A stretch of DNA of 60,724 nt from Desulfococcaceae bacterium (GTDB lineage Bacteria > Desulfobacterota > Desulfobacteria > Desulfobacterales > Desulfosalsimonadaceae), in the NCBI GenBank assembly GCA_030145385.1, contig JAQYVU010000015.1:1-60724 (forward strand), in the 5' to 3' direction. Positions 8,651 to 17,073 of the stretch are shown here, piece after piece. Both the position numbers and the translations under genes were made by a program. Numbering within the stretch: position 1 is the first letter of the stretch; each line of letters opens with the position of its first letter. Below the pieces are notes generated by a model that saw nothing but the letters and a program-made list of their open reading frames with translations, was not told the origin of the DNA and made no database searches.

Positions 8651-8986
8651 ACCCTGAATATCCCCGACAATAAAGGGCGTGCAGCGCACGGCAATACTTG
8701 TTTTTTCGATCCAGATTCTGACGATGGTAAAGACTTCGCCTTCAAGGTTCACCAGGTTTGGCAGTTCTTCTATAAATGAAATGTCTGATTTGTTAAATTC
8801 ATAATAAAACGTGCTGGTATAATACGGGTCAATCACCAGAATCATTTTTTCAGAATCATACGGATGTTTATGGGGGGAGCCGGAATAGGGGATATGGGTT
8901 TCCGCCAGAATTTTACGGTCTTTAGGCTTTTTATACTTTTCAATTTCAAATTTTTCAGTTTTTTTCAACAGCCTGGTAATCGGCAT
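8648..8986 (-). CDS. small conserved protein of unknown function
   Basis: 112 residues from ATG at 8984-8986, chosen because GGAGG lies eight bases upstream; a TTG two codons earlier is poorer. The sequence starts MPITRLLKKTEKFEIEKYKK. Hallmark blocks are SPHKHPYDSEKMILVIDP, FYYEFNKSDISFIEELPNLV and VRIWIEKTSIAVRC. There is no signal peptide or membrane segment, so it is cytoplasmic. I recall homologues of this size in Desulfobacterota, some carrying an inorganic pyrophosphatase label, but the canonical pyrophosphatase active-site motif (DxxxxDPxD-like) is not visible, so I do not assign that activity. It stands alone, with repeat B1 starting at its stop codon. Confidence 0.7.
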   Translation of the reverse strand: MPITRLLKKTEKFEIEKYKKPKDRKILAETHIPYSGSPHKHPYDSEKMILVIDPYYTSTFYYEFNKSDISFIEELPNLVNLEGEVFTIVRIWIEKTSIAVRCTPFIVGDIQG

Positions 8987-9122
8987 AATCAAATCCTCCG
9001 TTTTTAGAATTCAGAATTTGAAAAATGTCTATTGAAACTGATGTTTTTATTTTATCTGTTTGATACCTTTTTTTAAAGTAAATTCTTAAATTGATCACTT
9101 TACCATTTTATACCGGCGCATC

Positions 9123-9166
9123 AAATAAAGAAAGCCCCACTGAAACCAGATTGATTTCAGTGAGGC
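9123..9166 (-). terminator. rho-independent terminator of the metal efflux operon
   Basis: On the minus strand, GCC, a CACTGAAA/TTTCAGTG-type stem of eight pairs and a short loop are followed by CTTTCTTTATTTGA. It lies about 30 bases after the CzcA-like stop codon at 9199-9201, in the right position and orientation to end that operon. Confidence 0.75.
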
Positions 9167-9198
9167 GCGTTAATCAATTCGTTTGAGATGCTTGACTG

Positions 9199-12100
9199 TT
9201 AAGTGGTCTCTCCGAGTTCTTCGTAATATTTCGCCTGTGCGGATTTAATTTTATCTTTATTTTCAAACCACCCGTAAATGGCCGGGATCAGAAACAGGGT
9301 AAGAAATGTCGATGAAATCAGGCCGAATACAACCACAATGGCCAGAGGGCGCTGAACTTCCGAGCCGATGCCGGTGGAGAGCAGCAAAGGAATCAGGCCG
9401 ACAATGGTGGTAAACGCCGTCATTAAAACCGGGCGCAGGCGGAGCAGGCCCCCGTTCATCAAGGCTTCGGCAAGATCAACCCCGTGTTCCCGTTCCTGTT
9501 TGATATACGATACCAGCACCACGCCGTTTTGGACCGCAATGCCGAACAGGGCGATAAACCCGACGGATGCCGGCACGGAAAGATATTCGCCGCACACATA
9601 CAGCCCGATGATCCCGCCGATCAGGGAAAGGGGCACATTAATAATAATGAGCAGGGAATTGCGGAAATCATCAAAGGTCATATATAGCATCAGGAAAATC
9701 AGCAGGATCGCAATGGGAACAATGATGATCAGCCGTTTCATGGCCCGCTGCTGGTTTTCGAATTGTCCGCCGTAATCAATGTAATAACCCGGCGGCAGGG
9801 TGACTTTTTCTGCAATCAGTCGCTGGATGTCTGATACCACACCGCCCAGATCACGTCCCCGGACATTGGCCTGAATCATCCACCGGCGCTGGTTCTTTTC
9901 CCGGTTGATCTGTAAAGGCCCGATGACTTTTTTGACCTCGGCAATCTGTGACAGCGGCACCAGCTGACCGTTTTCCGTCTGAATAAGCAGGTCGGAGATA
10001 GCCGCCGGATCAGTTCGGAATTGTTCCTGGAACCGGACATGGATGCCGAACCGCCGGTTGTTCAGATATATCTGATCTATGACTTCACCGCCAATGGCCA
10101 GTTCAACAATTTCCAGCAGTTCGGAAACATTGACCCCATAACGGGAACAGGCGTCCCGGTCGGCAATAATTTGTATCTGGGGCTGGCCGAAGCTTTGTTC
10201 CGCGGAAAGATCCACCAGTCCGGGTATGTCGATGATCGCACTTTTGATCTCATCGGCTTTGGTTTTAAGGATATTTAAATCATCTCCAAACAGTTTGATG
10301 GCCAGCTGGGATTTGACCCCGGACAGTAATTCATCAAACGCGTTTTGGATGGGCTGAGTGAAATTCAGCTGAATGCCCGGATATTGTTTTAAGGTTTTAT
10401 CCAGCGCATTGATCAGCTGCGCCTTGGTTTGATAGTTTTTCCATTCATGCAATGGTTTGAGTTCAATGTGGACTTCCGCGTAGTTGACCGGGTGAGGGTG
10501 GCTGCCGGCCTCGGGCCGCCCGATACGGGAAACAGTTTCCTCCACCTCCTCAAATGCCATGATTTTGCGTTCCAGCTTCATAATCGTTTCTTTGCCTTTA
10601 TCCATGGAAATGGAAGGGGCCATGGTCACACCGATTAGAATGGAACCTTCTTCAAGGGTGGGAATAAATTCAGTGCCCAGCTTAGGCACCAGCATCAGGC
10701 TGCTGCAGAAAATAACAGCAGTGATGGTCAGGACAATCTTTTTATGATCAATTGCCTTGATCAGTGCCGGCCGGTAGAGTCTTTTTAAAAAGCGCAGTAC
10801 GATGAATTCCTGGCCTTTTCGCGGCTTTAATGCATAGACGGATAAAACCGGGGCCATCACAAGTGCTGCGAGCATAGAGCCGATCAAAGCAAATACAATG
10901 GTGAATGCCATGGGGGAAAACATTTTACCTTCAACCTGCTGCAGCGCAAAGATCGGCATAAATACAATAACGATAATGGCAATGGAAAAAATAATAGGCC
11001 GGCCGACTTCTTTGGCAGCCTGAATAATAATTTTTATTTTGTTCCGGCCCTGGTTTATCGGATCAGATAAATGCCTGAAGATATTTTCAACCATTACGAT
11101 GGCGCCGTCCCCGAGCATGCCGATGCCCACGGCAATACCGCCCAGGGACATGAGATTTGCCGACAACCCTTTAAACCCCATGAAAATAACGGCGATTAAG
11201 ACGCACAAAGGCAGGGCAAGGGCCACAATCAGCGCAGTGCGGAGATTCCCGAGAAACAGGAACAATGTAAAAATAACCAGTACCGCGCCGTAAATCAGCG
11301 CTTTTTTAACGGTTCCGGTGGCTTCTGCGACCAGTTCCGCCTGCTCATAAAACGGGATCAGCTTTATCCCCGCAGGTAAAGACGCCTGAACATCCGGGAT
11401 TTTAGCATACAGCCGTTTGATGACATCCGAAGTGTTTTCTCCAAACAATTGCATTACGATTCCGGATACCACTTCTTTTTCACCGTTTCGGGTGACAATG
11501 CCCCGGCGGATTTCCTTGCCGAAATCGACTTGTGCCACATCTTTGATGCGAACCGATGTGCCGTTGACCACTTTGACGGGCAGATCCCGAATATCATCAA
11601 GATTCTGCAGCAGTCCGATACCCCGGACCAGATATTCTTCATGGTTAAGTGTTAAAAACTGTCCGCCGGCATTGCGGTTATTTTTCTGAATGGTTTCAAC
11701 CAGTTCATCAAGGCTGATATCAAACTGGTTCATCCGGTCCGGATCAATTTTGACCTGGTATTGCAGAATGTGGCCGCCAATGGAAAGAATATCAGTTACA
11801 CCGGGAATCGACTGGAGCTGAAATTTGACGATCCAGTCGTTAATCTCGCGAAGATAGGTGGCCGGGTCTTTGCCTTCGGTTTCCGCGTTTTCATCGATGG
11901 TTAAATAGTAGATGAAAATCTGGCCCAGACCGGATGAAATCGGTCCCAAACCCGGCGGTTCATGCATTTCCGGAAGGTCTGCCATGGCGTTTGACAGGCG
12001 TTCGGCAACAATCTGGCGGGCAAAGTAAATATCCGTATCATCATGAAAGTATACATAGACCGCAGCCATTCCGAATGCGGAGGTGGACTTGACCTGGGAT

Positions 12101-12336
12101 ACCCCGGGCAGTCCGTTCATAGCGGTTTCGATGGGGAACGTGATTAAACGTTCCACTTCTTCGGGTGCCATTCCGTGGGCCTCGGCAAAAACCGGTACCA
12201 TCACGGGTGAAACATCCGGGAAAGCCTCTACCGGCAGCCGGGTATACTGATACATGCCGTATCCAATCACGCAGAAAAGGCAGACAATGATAATCAGCCG
12301 CTCTTTCACTGCTTTTTCAATTATATAATCAATCAT
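9199..12336 (-). CDS. heavy-metal RND efflux pump, CzcA family
   Basis: 1045 residues. This is the proton-driven inner-membrane pump of a tripartite exporter that moves metal cations from periplasm or cytoplasm to the outside. The layout is typical HME-RND: TM1 near the N-terminus (IIVCLFCVIGYGMYQY), two large periplasmic loops, and TM blocks at about 335-500 and 865-1020. The fourth membrane helix carries GIAVGIGMLGDGAIVMVEN, with the Asp and Glu of the proton relay. The DG form of this motif points to divalent cations (Zn, Co, Cd, Ni) rather than Cu(I)/Ag(I), in which Ala replaces that Gly. It is the last gene after the adaptor and outer-membrane factor. The 176-base gap from the adaptor gene holds an inverted repeat that could tune its level. 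Confidence 0.92.
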   Translation of the reverse strand: MIDYIIEKAVKERLIIIVCLFCVIGYGMYQYTRLPVEAFPDVSPVMVPVFAEAHGMAPEEVERLITFPIETAMNGLPGVSQVKSTSAFGMAAVYVYFHDDTDIYFARQIVAERLSNAMADLPEMHEPPGLGPISSGLGQIFIYYLTIDENAETEGKDPATYLREINDWIVKFQLQSIPGVTDILSIGGHILQYQVKIDPDRMNQFDISLDELVETIQKNNRNAGGQFLTLNHEEYLVRGIGLLQNLDDIRDLPVKVVNGTSVRIKDVAQVDFGKEIRRGIVTRNGEKEVVSGIVMQLFGENTSDVIKRLYAKIPDVQASLPAGIKLIPFYEQAELVAEATGTVKKALIYGAVLVIFTLFLFLGNLRTALIVALALPLCVLIAVIFMGFKGLSANLMSLGGIAVGIGMLGDGAIVMVENIFRHLSDPINQGRNKIKIIIQAAKEVGRPIIFSIAIIVIVFMPIFALQQVEGKMFSPMAFTIVFALIGSMLAALVMAPVLSVYALKPRKGQEFIVLRFLKRLYRPALIKAIDHKKIVLTITAVIFCSSLMLVPKLGTEFIPTLEEGSILIGVTMAPSISMDKGKETIMKLERKIMAFEEVEETVSRIGRPEAGSHPHPVNYAEVHIELKPLHEWKNYQTKAQLINALDKTLKQYPGIQLNFTQPIQNAFDELLSGVKSQLAIKLFGDDLNILKTKADEIKSAIIDIPGLVDLSAEQSFGQPQIQIIADRDACSRYGVNVSELLEIVELAIGGEVIDQIYLNNRRFGIHVRFQEQFRTDPAAISDLLIQTENGQLVPLSQIAEVKKVIGPLQINREKNQRRWMIQANVRGRDLGGVVSDIQRLIAEKVTLPPGYYIDYGGQFENQQRAMKRLIIIVPIAILLIFLMLYMTFDDFRNSLLIIINVPLSLIGGIIGLYVCGEYLSVPASVGFIALFGIAVQNGVVLVSYIKQEREHGVDLAEALMNGGLLRLRPVLMTAFTTIVGLIPLLLSTGIGSEVQRPLAIVVVFGLISSTFLTLFLIPAIYGWFENKDKIKSAQAKYYEELGETT

Positions 12337-12360
12337 TTAAAACTCCTTTAGAGTCGCTTT

Positions 12361-12443
12361 GTCTTTGCGAGGAGTGAGGAACGAACGACAAAGCAATCTC
12401 CTGTTTCATGGGATTGCTTCGGTCGTACCTCCCTCGCAACGAC
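12361..12443. repeat. imperfect inverted repeat between adaptor and pump genes
   Basis: The left arm TTTGCGAGGAGTGAGGAACG (with GACAAAGCAATC after it) pairs imperfectly with the right arm GGATTGCTTCGGTCGTACCT, CCCTCGCAACGAC. This is the widespread TTGCGAGG...AAGCAATC / GATTGCTTCG...CTCGCAA type of palindromic repeat. It sits inside the operon, between the adaptor stop (12513) and the pump start (12336), so its hairpin would be in the polycistronic mRNA. Confidence 0.75.
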
Positions 12444-12512
12444 AGAAAAGTAAAATCTGGAAAGATTTCTTTCAGTCAGTATTCAACAATCTGTTGCAAT
12501 GAGAAGTCCCGG

Positions 12513-13949
12513 CTAGTGTCCGTGCCCCGCATGTCCGTCCAACGTACTGGTGACCACTTTTGCTTTCAGCTCAAACGATCCGTTGCTGACATAGGTCTGA
12601 CCGGCTGTAACTCCGGAAAGAATTTCCACATGCGTATTGTTTGATTGACCTGTTTCTACGGTCATCGGCAAATACCCTTCGGAAGTTACGATAAAGACAG
12701 AGGGGTTACCTTCAATGGTCTGAACGGCTGATTTCGGAACAACCAGGGTATGGTCGCCGTTATTTTGCTCTAAAGTAACGATGGCCGTTGCAAACAGCCC
12801 GGCCCGCCACATATTGTTTTTCTCTGAAAGCTCCACACGCGCCAGCGCGGTTCTCGTTTCCTGGCTGAGAACAGGCGATAGAAAGGAAATGACGCCTTCA
12901 GCCGTCAGATTTCCGTCCAGGGCGCTGACAAATACCTCTTGCCCGGTCTTTACCGATGCCAGATCCTTGGAATATACCTGCAGGTCAACCCACAGCGAGG
13001 TGGTGTCCGCTATGATAAACACAGGGGATTCAGTTGTTACCAGCTCTCCCTGTACCATGTGTCTTTCAATGATGATACCGTCATCCGGGGCGGTTAAGCT
13101 ATACTGGAACAGGGTTTCATGGGGCTGATTCGGCAGATCGATAATGTATTTTTCGGAAAAACCCAGCGCATGGAGTTTGCGTTCAGCAGCCTGTAATGCG
13201 ATCCGGGTTTCAATATAATCCTGCTTGCTTTCAAGATATTGTCTTTCCGGGATGATTTTTTTCTTCCACAGGGATTCCTCGCGTTCAAAGTTAATCTTTG
13301 AATTGGCGATTCGTTCTATTGCCGAAAGATATTCAGACTTGATATCCGTTAATTCCCGGCTGTGAATAATTGCCAGCACATCCCCTTTTTTAACAGAGTC
13401 GCCCAGTTTTTTATACACCGAGTCCACTACCCCGGAGATTCTGGGAACCAGGTGGACGATACGGTCCTGATTGAAAGTAACTTCTCCGGTCAGTTTGATC
13501 TGGCGGCTGATGCTTCCGGTTTTAAGGGTGTCGGTGGTAATGCCGGCTTCATTGGCCTGGGCCGGGCTCATCCGATCGATGAGTCCTTCATCGGAATGAG
13601 CGTCGTGTGTGTCCGGATTCTCTTCATGAATGTCTGCTTCATGACCATGGCCTTCATGATTCTCTTTATCCACATTGTCATGGTCATCAATCATATCATG
13701 ATCATGGCCCTCATGGCTTTCCTCGCCCATGTCATGGTCATCATGCATATCTTGATCGTGGCCGTCATGGTCATTATCCATTGTATGGTCATCGTGGTCG
13801 TCGTGATCGTGAATATCCGGGGAGATACTTTCTTCCTTGTGGATAGCGTGGTCATCAGCAGTTTCAGCGATTGATTGATTGGAAGTATATTCCAAGCCGA
13901 TGAATGCGCCCACCATAATGATAATCAAAAATATTAATTTACGTTTCAT
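12513..13949 (-). CDS. periplasmic adaptor of metal efflux pump, CzcB/CusB-like, with His/Asp-rich segment
   Basis: 478 residues. N-terminal anchor or signal (about 4-20), then residues 34-118, which hold 20 His among many Asp/Glu (runs such as HDHDDHDDH and HEGHDHD). After this comes an ordinary membrane-fusion protein: a barrel-sandwich strand (IKLTGEVTFNQDRIVHLVPR), lipoyl-like half (SVKKGDVLAIIHSRELTD), alpha-hairpin (about 210-260), the second lipoyl half (APDDGIIIERHMVQGELV), beta-barrel and C-terminal domains. It ends in HAGHGH. The adaptor bridges pump and outer-membrane channel. The His-rich part probably binds and delivers divalent metal; such tracts are usual in this family but rarely this long. 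The ATG follows AGGAG about ten bases upstream. Confidence 0.9.
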   Translation of the reverse strand: MKRKLIFLIIIMVGAFIGLEYTSNQSIAETADDHAIHKEESISPDIHDHDDHDDHTMDNDHDGHDQDMHDDHDMGEESHEGHDHDMIDDHDNVDKENHEGHGHEADIHEENPDTHDAHSDEGLIDRMSPAQANEAGITTDTLKTGSISRQIKLTGEVTFNQDRIVHLVPRISGVVDSVYKKLGDSVKKGDVLAIIHSRELTDIKSEYLSAIERIANSKINFEREESLWKKKIIPERQYLESKQDYIETRIALQAAERKLHALGFSEKYIIDLPNQPHETLFQYSLTAPDDGIIIERHMVQGELVTTESPVFIIADTTSLWVDLQVYSKDLASVKTGQEVFVSALDGNLTAEGVISFLSPVLSQETRTALARVELSEKNNMWRAGLFATAIVTLEQNNGDHTLVVPKSAVQTIEGNPSVFIVTSEGYLPMTVETGQSNNTHVEILSGVTAGQTYVSNGSFELKAKVVTSTLDGHAGHGH

Positions 13950-14001
13950 TTAGTGTGACTCCTTTATGTATTCGCGCTTTATTAAATATTGCCCGACAGG
14001 G

Positions 14002-15312
14002 TTAGTTGATTGCCGATAAGTTTTTGCCCAGAAGCTTTTCAAGATCAATGACCGCATGATGATATTGGCCAAGTGACTGAATATACGATTCATGCGATTC
14101 ATAGAGTGTGCTCTGTGCTTCAAGCATATCCAGGAAACTGAATTCACCCTCCTGGTATCCTTCTTTGATCCCATCGAGCACTCTTTGGGCGGACGGCAGA
14201 ATATCCGTTTTAATGGTCTTCACCTGCTGGTGCGCGGTTTTTAATGTCTGATAAGCGATTTTCAGATCTTTTATTAACCGGTTCTTTTCAGCAGATAATG
14301 CGGCCTCCTGCCGGTCCAGTTCCGCGGCTGCCCGGGCAACGCCCGCCTGATTCCGGTCAAACAACGGAATCGGCAGAGAAAAACCCACAATATAAACAGG
14401 ATCATCGGATTCATCGGTTTTTTTCACACCGCCGGAAAGGGAAAGATCCGGAATCCGGTTGCGCTTTTCAAGATCAAGGCTGGTTTCAGCGACCTTTATT
14501 TCCGAGTATTTTGAAGTAATTATCGGAGCATTCGCCATTGAAGCGGACAATGCGTCAAAAGACGGAATGGATTGAATCCGGTCAAAGGTTCCATCGGCTG
14601 TTTTAAAATCAGCAGACGAACTGCCCCACATGGCCGACAGGCTGGTCCGGGCAATCAGCAGTTCATCATTCGCTTTTTGCACTTCAAGCCTGGCATTGCT
14701 TCTTTTGATTTTTGCCGTTACCTGCTCCATGGGAGAAACCCGCCCGGCAAGCACCCGTTCCCCGGATGTTGCATACACCTGATCAGCCAGTTTTTCTTTT
14801 TCTTTTGTAATGCGCAGATTTTCCTGGGCAACCAGGACATCGATAAATGCGGCAGCGGTTTCGTAAATAATTTCAACCCGGGCAGCATCGAATTCAACAG
14901 CTGCCAGCGCAAGTCCGGCATCGGCCACATTCATGCGGTGGTTTCGTTTTCCGCCGAGTTCAATCAGATATCCGATTGTCAGCGTTTTTTCCGGTTCATC
15001 AAAGTTTTCATATTCAAATTCAAGATCCGGGTTCGGGAAAAAAGCAGCCTGCAGCTTTTCGGTTTCCGCCAGTTGGGTATTAAATTTTGAAACATTTAAA
15101 TCCGGATTGTTTTCCAGGGCGGCGGCAACGGCTTTTTTCAGTGTCAGACCCAAGCCGCTGGTCTCAGTTTGCGTAATTGACACCGCATCACTGGTTGCAG
15201 CTGTGGCGGGTTCAGTGGTTATCTGGTTTTGTTCTGAAAATGCCGGGGCGCAGAACCAGATGGTAAAGCAGAAAAGATACAGCAATAGGATTGAAAGGTA
15301 CTTTATTTTCAT
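14002..15312 (-). CDS. outer-membrane channel of metal efflux system, TolC/CzcC-like
   Basis: 436 residues with a signal peptide (MKIKYLSILLLYLFCFTIWF, cleaved near AFS). Two repeated OEP halves follow, each with a long coiled-coil pair (for example LTLKKAVAAALENNPDLNVS and DKLAxEKxx-type helices). The second half has VKKTDESDDPVYIVGFSLPI and DRNQAGVARAAAEL, typical of CzcC. It would trimerise as the exit duct for the pump encoded downstream. Cys 21 (FWFC) is not a convincing lipobox. It follows the small CzcI-like gene and precedes the adaptor by 52 bases, so all four genes read as one minus-strand operon. No SmtB/ArsR or MerR regulator was found nearby. Confidence 0.9.
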   Translation of the reverse strand: MKIKYLSILLLYLFCFTIWFCAPAFSEQNQITTEPATAATSDAVSITQTETSGLGLTLKKAVAAALENNPDLNVSKFNTQLAETEKLQAAFFPNPDLEFEYENFDEPEKTLTIGYLIELGGKRNHRMNVADAGLALAAVEFDAARVEIIYETAAAFIDVLVAQENLRITKEKEKLADQVYATSGERVLAGRVSPMEQVTAKIKRSNARLEVQKANDELLIARTSLSAMWGSSSADFKTADGTFDRIQSIPSFDALSASMANAPIITSKYSEIKVAETSLDLEKRNRIPDLSLSGGVKKTDESDDPVYIVGFSLPIPLFDRNQAGVARAAAELDRQEAALSAEKNRLIKDLKIAYQTLKTAHQQVKTIKTDILPSAQRVLDGIKEGYQEGEFSFLDMLEAQSTLYESHESYIQSLGQYHHAVIDLEKLLGKNLSAIN

Positions 15313-15365
15313 TCGTTCCAGTTCCTTAATTAGATAATTGGGATGATGTCAGGATCGTCTGCTAT

Positions 15366-15391
15366 GCCCGATATTTATTAAAATCGGGCAC
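15366..15391. repeat. palindrome TGCCCGAT...ATCGGGCA
   Basis: An exact 8-bp inverted repeat around a ten-base AT spacer, in the 155-base gap between the CzcI-like and CzcC-like genes. In the operon transcript it forms a hairpin without a following U-tract, so it is more likely an mRNA-processing or stability element, or an operator, than a terminator. Confidence 0.5.
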
Positions 15392-15467
15392 AGAAATAGG
15401 AAAAGCCGCCTGAAAACATCAGTTTTTTTTAATTATTGTTAAAAAACAGGTGGTTGTGTGTGTGGAA

Positions 15468-15881
15468 TCAAACGATAAGGATGGTTGACGCAATTGACAG
15501 GGTGGCCATATTTGTAAAAACAGGAAAGAGATTTGTTTTAAGTTTTGAAAAATCAAAAGAAGAAAACGGGTGATTTGCTGTGGCGGGTTTTAAAATAATC
15601 GGTTTTGTAATGTTCAATTGTTCATCAGGTATGCCGCTGTAGCCGGAAGCGGCGATTGATGTAAAAGAAATATCAATACAATCGTTATCTTTATGGCCAA
15701 AAGAAGTTTTGTGGGCGTCGTGTGAGTTATGGGAATCATTTGTCTGCGTATGGCAGTTGCTAGCCCAGTCAATATCTGAATCATAATGGTCCGGTCCAAT
15801 GCAGATCTGTGACAGAGTCATGCCCTGGGCGGCAATACAAATCAAAATGATATAGATAAATATGTGTTTTGTGATTTTCAT
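15468..15881 (-). CDS. small exported His/Cys protein heading the metal efflux operon (CzcI-like)
   Basis: 137 residues from ATG at 15879-15881; a TTG eight codons upstream is also possible, and neither has a clear ribosome site. A signal peptide (ITKHIFIYIILICIAAQGMT) is followed by ICIGPDHYDSDIDWASNCH, a His/Asp/Asn-rich patch (SHNSHDAHKTSFGHKDND) and CIDISFTS. The spacing of CIGxDxH, a later Cys and CxDIxxx resembles small periplasmic proteins that often sit first in czc-type operons of Gram-negative bacteria. A hydrophobic C-terminal helix may anchor it. It probably binds metal in the periplasm and modulates or delivers to the pump. The call rests on context and motif spacing. Confidence 0.65.
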   Translation of the reverse strand: MKITKHIFIYIILICIAAQGMTLSQICIGPDHYDSDIDWASNCHTQTNDSHNSHDAHKTSFGHKDNDCIDISFTSIAASGYSGIPDEQLNITKPIILKPATANHPFSSFDFSKLKTNLFPVFTNMATLSIASTILIV

Positions 15882-15947
15882 ATTTTTATTATTTGATAAA
15901 ATCAACTTTAAAGTCGGTTTAATAAAATAAGTGAAATTTATTTTTTG

Positions 15948-16742
15948 TCAAGAAGATTCAAAATCGGTAATTCCAATTTCCGGATCCGGCGGGTTCCCGT
16001 TTTTGCCGTCTGTATAGCACTTTTTCCCGTACCAGTTTACCTGGCGGCCGATGCCCCTGATGATACTGACTTCGCGTGCCCGTAAAGGGATGCGTGAAAA
16101 GAAAAGTCTTAATTTATTCATCCAGTAATCCGGATTTTCCGGCAGAATATAATTGATCCGGACCAGAATGTCTTTTAACTGATCATACATTCCGTCAAGC
16201 TCATGACGGGACGCCAGGCGCGGAGAAAAGGATGATTTGCTTTTTTGGCTGGTTTTAAAGAGTTCATAACAGATGATCATGACGGACTGGGCCAGGTTAA
16301 TAGATGAAAAATCCGCAGTGGGAATATTGATTAAAACGTGACAGAGCCTGATTTCTTCATTGGTCAGCCCGCGGTCCTCGGGCCCGAAAACAATCGCAAT
16401 CCGGTTGTCACCGGAAATCGAAATGAGCTGTTGCGCCAGGTCAGCAGGCTTTCGGATTGACTGGCGTTCACCGCCAAGCCTGGCGGTTGTTCCCACAACA
16501 TAATTCATTGAAGAGACGGCGGATTCCAGGTCGTCGTATTGTTTAATCTGTTCGACCATTTGCGCGGATTCATGGGTGGCCAGCCGCATGATCTTTTCAA
16601 TATCATAATTTTCCGGGTCAACAACGATCAGTTTGTCCAGGCCCATGTTTCGCATGGCCCGCACGGCAGATCCGATATTTTCCGGAAACCGCGGCCGGTT
16701 GAGGACAATATGAATGTGATCTAAATTGATTTTTTGTTCCAT
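15948..16742 (-). CDS. TrmH/SpoU-family RNA methyltransferase, TrmJ-like
   Basis: 264 residues from ATG at 16740-16742 (MEQKINLDHIHIVLNRPRFP). An upstream TTG in frame would add 18 residues without family similarity. Motif 1 is NRPRFPENIGSAVRAMRNMG. Motif 2 is IAIVFGPEDRGLTNEE. Motif 3 is INIPTADFSSINLAQSVMII. These form the SPOUT trefoil knot that binds S-adenosylmethionine. TrmJ makes 2'-O-methyl at position 32 of tRNAs; the C-terminal helical extension (about 165-240, with LRLFFSRIPLRAREVSIIRG) is also TrmJ-like. The exact nucleotide modified cannot be read from sequence. It is the first of a group of unrelated housekeeping genes after the metal operon. Confidence 0.85.
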   Translation of the reverse strand: MEQKINLDHIHIVLNRPRFPENIGSAVRAMRNMGLDKLIVVDPENYDIEKIMRLATHESAQMVEQIKQYDDLESAVSSMNYVVGTTARLGGERQSIRKPADLAQQLISISGDNRIAIVFGPEDRGLTNEEIRLCHVLINIPTADFSSINLAQSVMIICYELFKTSQKSKSSFSPRLASRHELDGMYDQLKDILVRINYILPENPDYWMNKLRLFFSRIPLRAREVSIIRGIGRQVNWYGKKCYTDGKNGNPPDPEIGITDFESS

Positions 16743-16842
16743 AATGATTATTTTGCCGTTTAATTTGAACTTTACGTGATCTTCTTTTTCAGGCAATAAC
16801 TATAGAAAGTTAATGGACAGATCAACAATTTAAAAGATTTAT

Positions 16843-17073
16843 ATGATGAAAATCCACGTTGAATGCTATGCCGGCTATCGGGCCGAAGAAACGCCCCGGC
16901 GATTCCGGGAAGGGGAGCGGTCAGTAGAAATTATTGAAATTATTGCCCGGTGGCAGACACCGGATGCGCGGTTTTTTAAAATTCGCGGCAATGACGGGAA
17001 TGTCTGCACGATGAAACATGACGGGTCTGCCTGGTATCTTAAATTTTGTTACAATAATAAGCCTATCCGCTGA
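16843..17073 (+). CDS. small conserved cytoplasmic protein
   Basis: 76 residues, starting at one of two adjacent ATG codons (16843 or 16846). Its core ECYAGYRAEETPRRFREGER, then IEIIARWQTPDARFFKIRGN, then DGNVCTMKHD, is one I recognise as a widespread small beta-rich protein of Desulfobacterota without assigned function. There is no signal or membrane segment. It converges with the LysR gene and the 3' ends overlap by 11 bases, so the two transcripts are complementary at their ends. No strong ribosome site is visible (AAAAGAT only). Confidence 0.7.
   Translation: MMKIHVECYAGYRAEETPRRFREGERSVEIIEIIARWQTPDARFFKIRGNDGNVCTMKHDGSAWYLKFCYNNKPIR

Noticed and set aside
13362-13874. 170-residue plus-strand open frame opposite the CzcB-like gene, Met/Ile/His-rich
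   Set aside because: It is the antisense reading of the HDHDD-type His/Asp tract and has no ribosome site or family; codon bias follows the minus-strand gene.
15414-15450. Possible terminator CTGAAAACATCAG plus eight T on the plus strand
   Set aside because: The stem is only four base pairs and no plus-strand gene ends here.
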